From: Streptomyces sp. NRRL S-118
Lineage (GTDB): Bacteria; Actinomycetota; Actinomycetes; Streptomycetales; Streptomycetaceae
Direction: 5' to 3'
Length of the DNA: 64,000 nucleotides
NCBI RefSeq assembly: GCF_000716335.1
Contig: NZ_KL591013.1
Coordinates: 65,515-129,514, forward strand
Each line of letters opens with the position of its first letter. Positions within the stretch are counted from its first letter, which is position 1. This document shows, in pieces, positions 63,984 to 64,000 of the stretch. The translations under genes and the position numbers were made by a program. A model generated the notes under the pieces. That model did no database searches and was not told the DNA's origin. It saw only the letters and a program-made list of their open reading frames with translations.

Positions 63984-64000
63984 GCCTCTCGTCTGGATCC

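Overview
The window is chromosomal DNA from a Streptomyces species or close relative. The evidence is high GC, strong GC bias at third codon positions, many GTG starts, actinobacterial gene families and a gene order long conserved in the genus: leucine catabolism, desferrioxamine, N-acetylhexosaminidase, glmS, adpA/bldH, orn, tRNA-His, then the cebREFG-bglC cellobiose locus.

Layout. 0-4.2 kb: a LacI-controlled carbohydrate cluster (DUF993 aldolase-like protein, Gfo/Idh/MocA oxidoreductase, a divergent LacI regulator with a near-perfect operator, and a xylose-isomerase-like TIM barrel). 4.2-6.2 kb: an EamA exporter divergent from its probable LysR regulator. 6.2-16.3 kb: degenerate repeats, a secreted GH3 N-acetylhexosaminidase, a lipoprotein, a secreted S28 peptidase, a small secreted protein, a fused asymmetric ABC exporter and a beta-lactamase-like hydrolase. 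16.4-21.1 kb: a ThDP enzyme and an agmatinase/guanidinobutyrase, divergent from a PucR regulator; this could be an arginine-transaminase-type route. 21.2-25.4 kb: acyl-CoA dehydrogenase, thioesterase II, a phosphatase-like protein and a DUF418 membrane protein. 25.5-32.0 kb: a TetR regulator divergent from accD1-accA1-hmgL-acdH (leucine and branched-chain acyl-CoA catabolism). 32.1-39.3 kb: desEF and desABCD, each unit preceded by an iron box. 39.4-48.8 kb: GH20 hexosaminidase with a DasR-type site, DUF4429 protein, a small conserved protein, glmS, a YaaH-family membrane protein, a universal stress protein, a small membrane protein, adpA with a TTA codon, and orn. 48.9-53.1 kb: tRNA-His followed by a stretch of decayed genes (frameshifted DinB gene, GH48 cellulase relic, DUF6980 relic) and tandem repeats around two intact genes. 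53.1-59.3 kb: cebR, cebEFG and bglC with three identical CebR boxes. 59.5-64.0 kb: a CBM2-GH18 chitinase, a two-component system and a small membrane-anchored protein.

How it works together. Much of the window concerns sugar polymers: chitin and N-acetylglucosamine (GH3, GH20, GH18, glmS) and cellobiose (ceb/bglC). Around these sit iron acquisition, branched-chain acyl-CoA degradation and the developmental regulator AdpA. The most notable observations are the broken GH48 cellulase next to an intact cellobiose uptake locus, the possible guanidino-compound pathway with nested inverted repeats in its leader, the uncharacterised LacI-controlled sugar cluster at the left edge, and a possible leaderless upstream ORF in the adpA leader.
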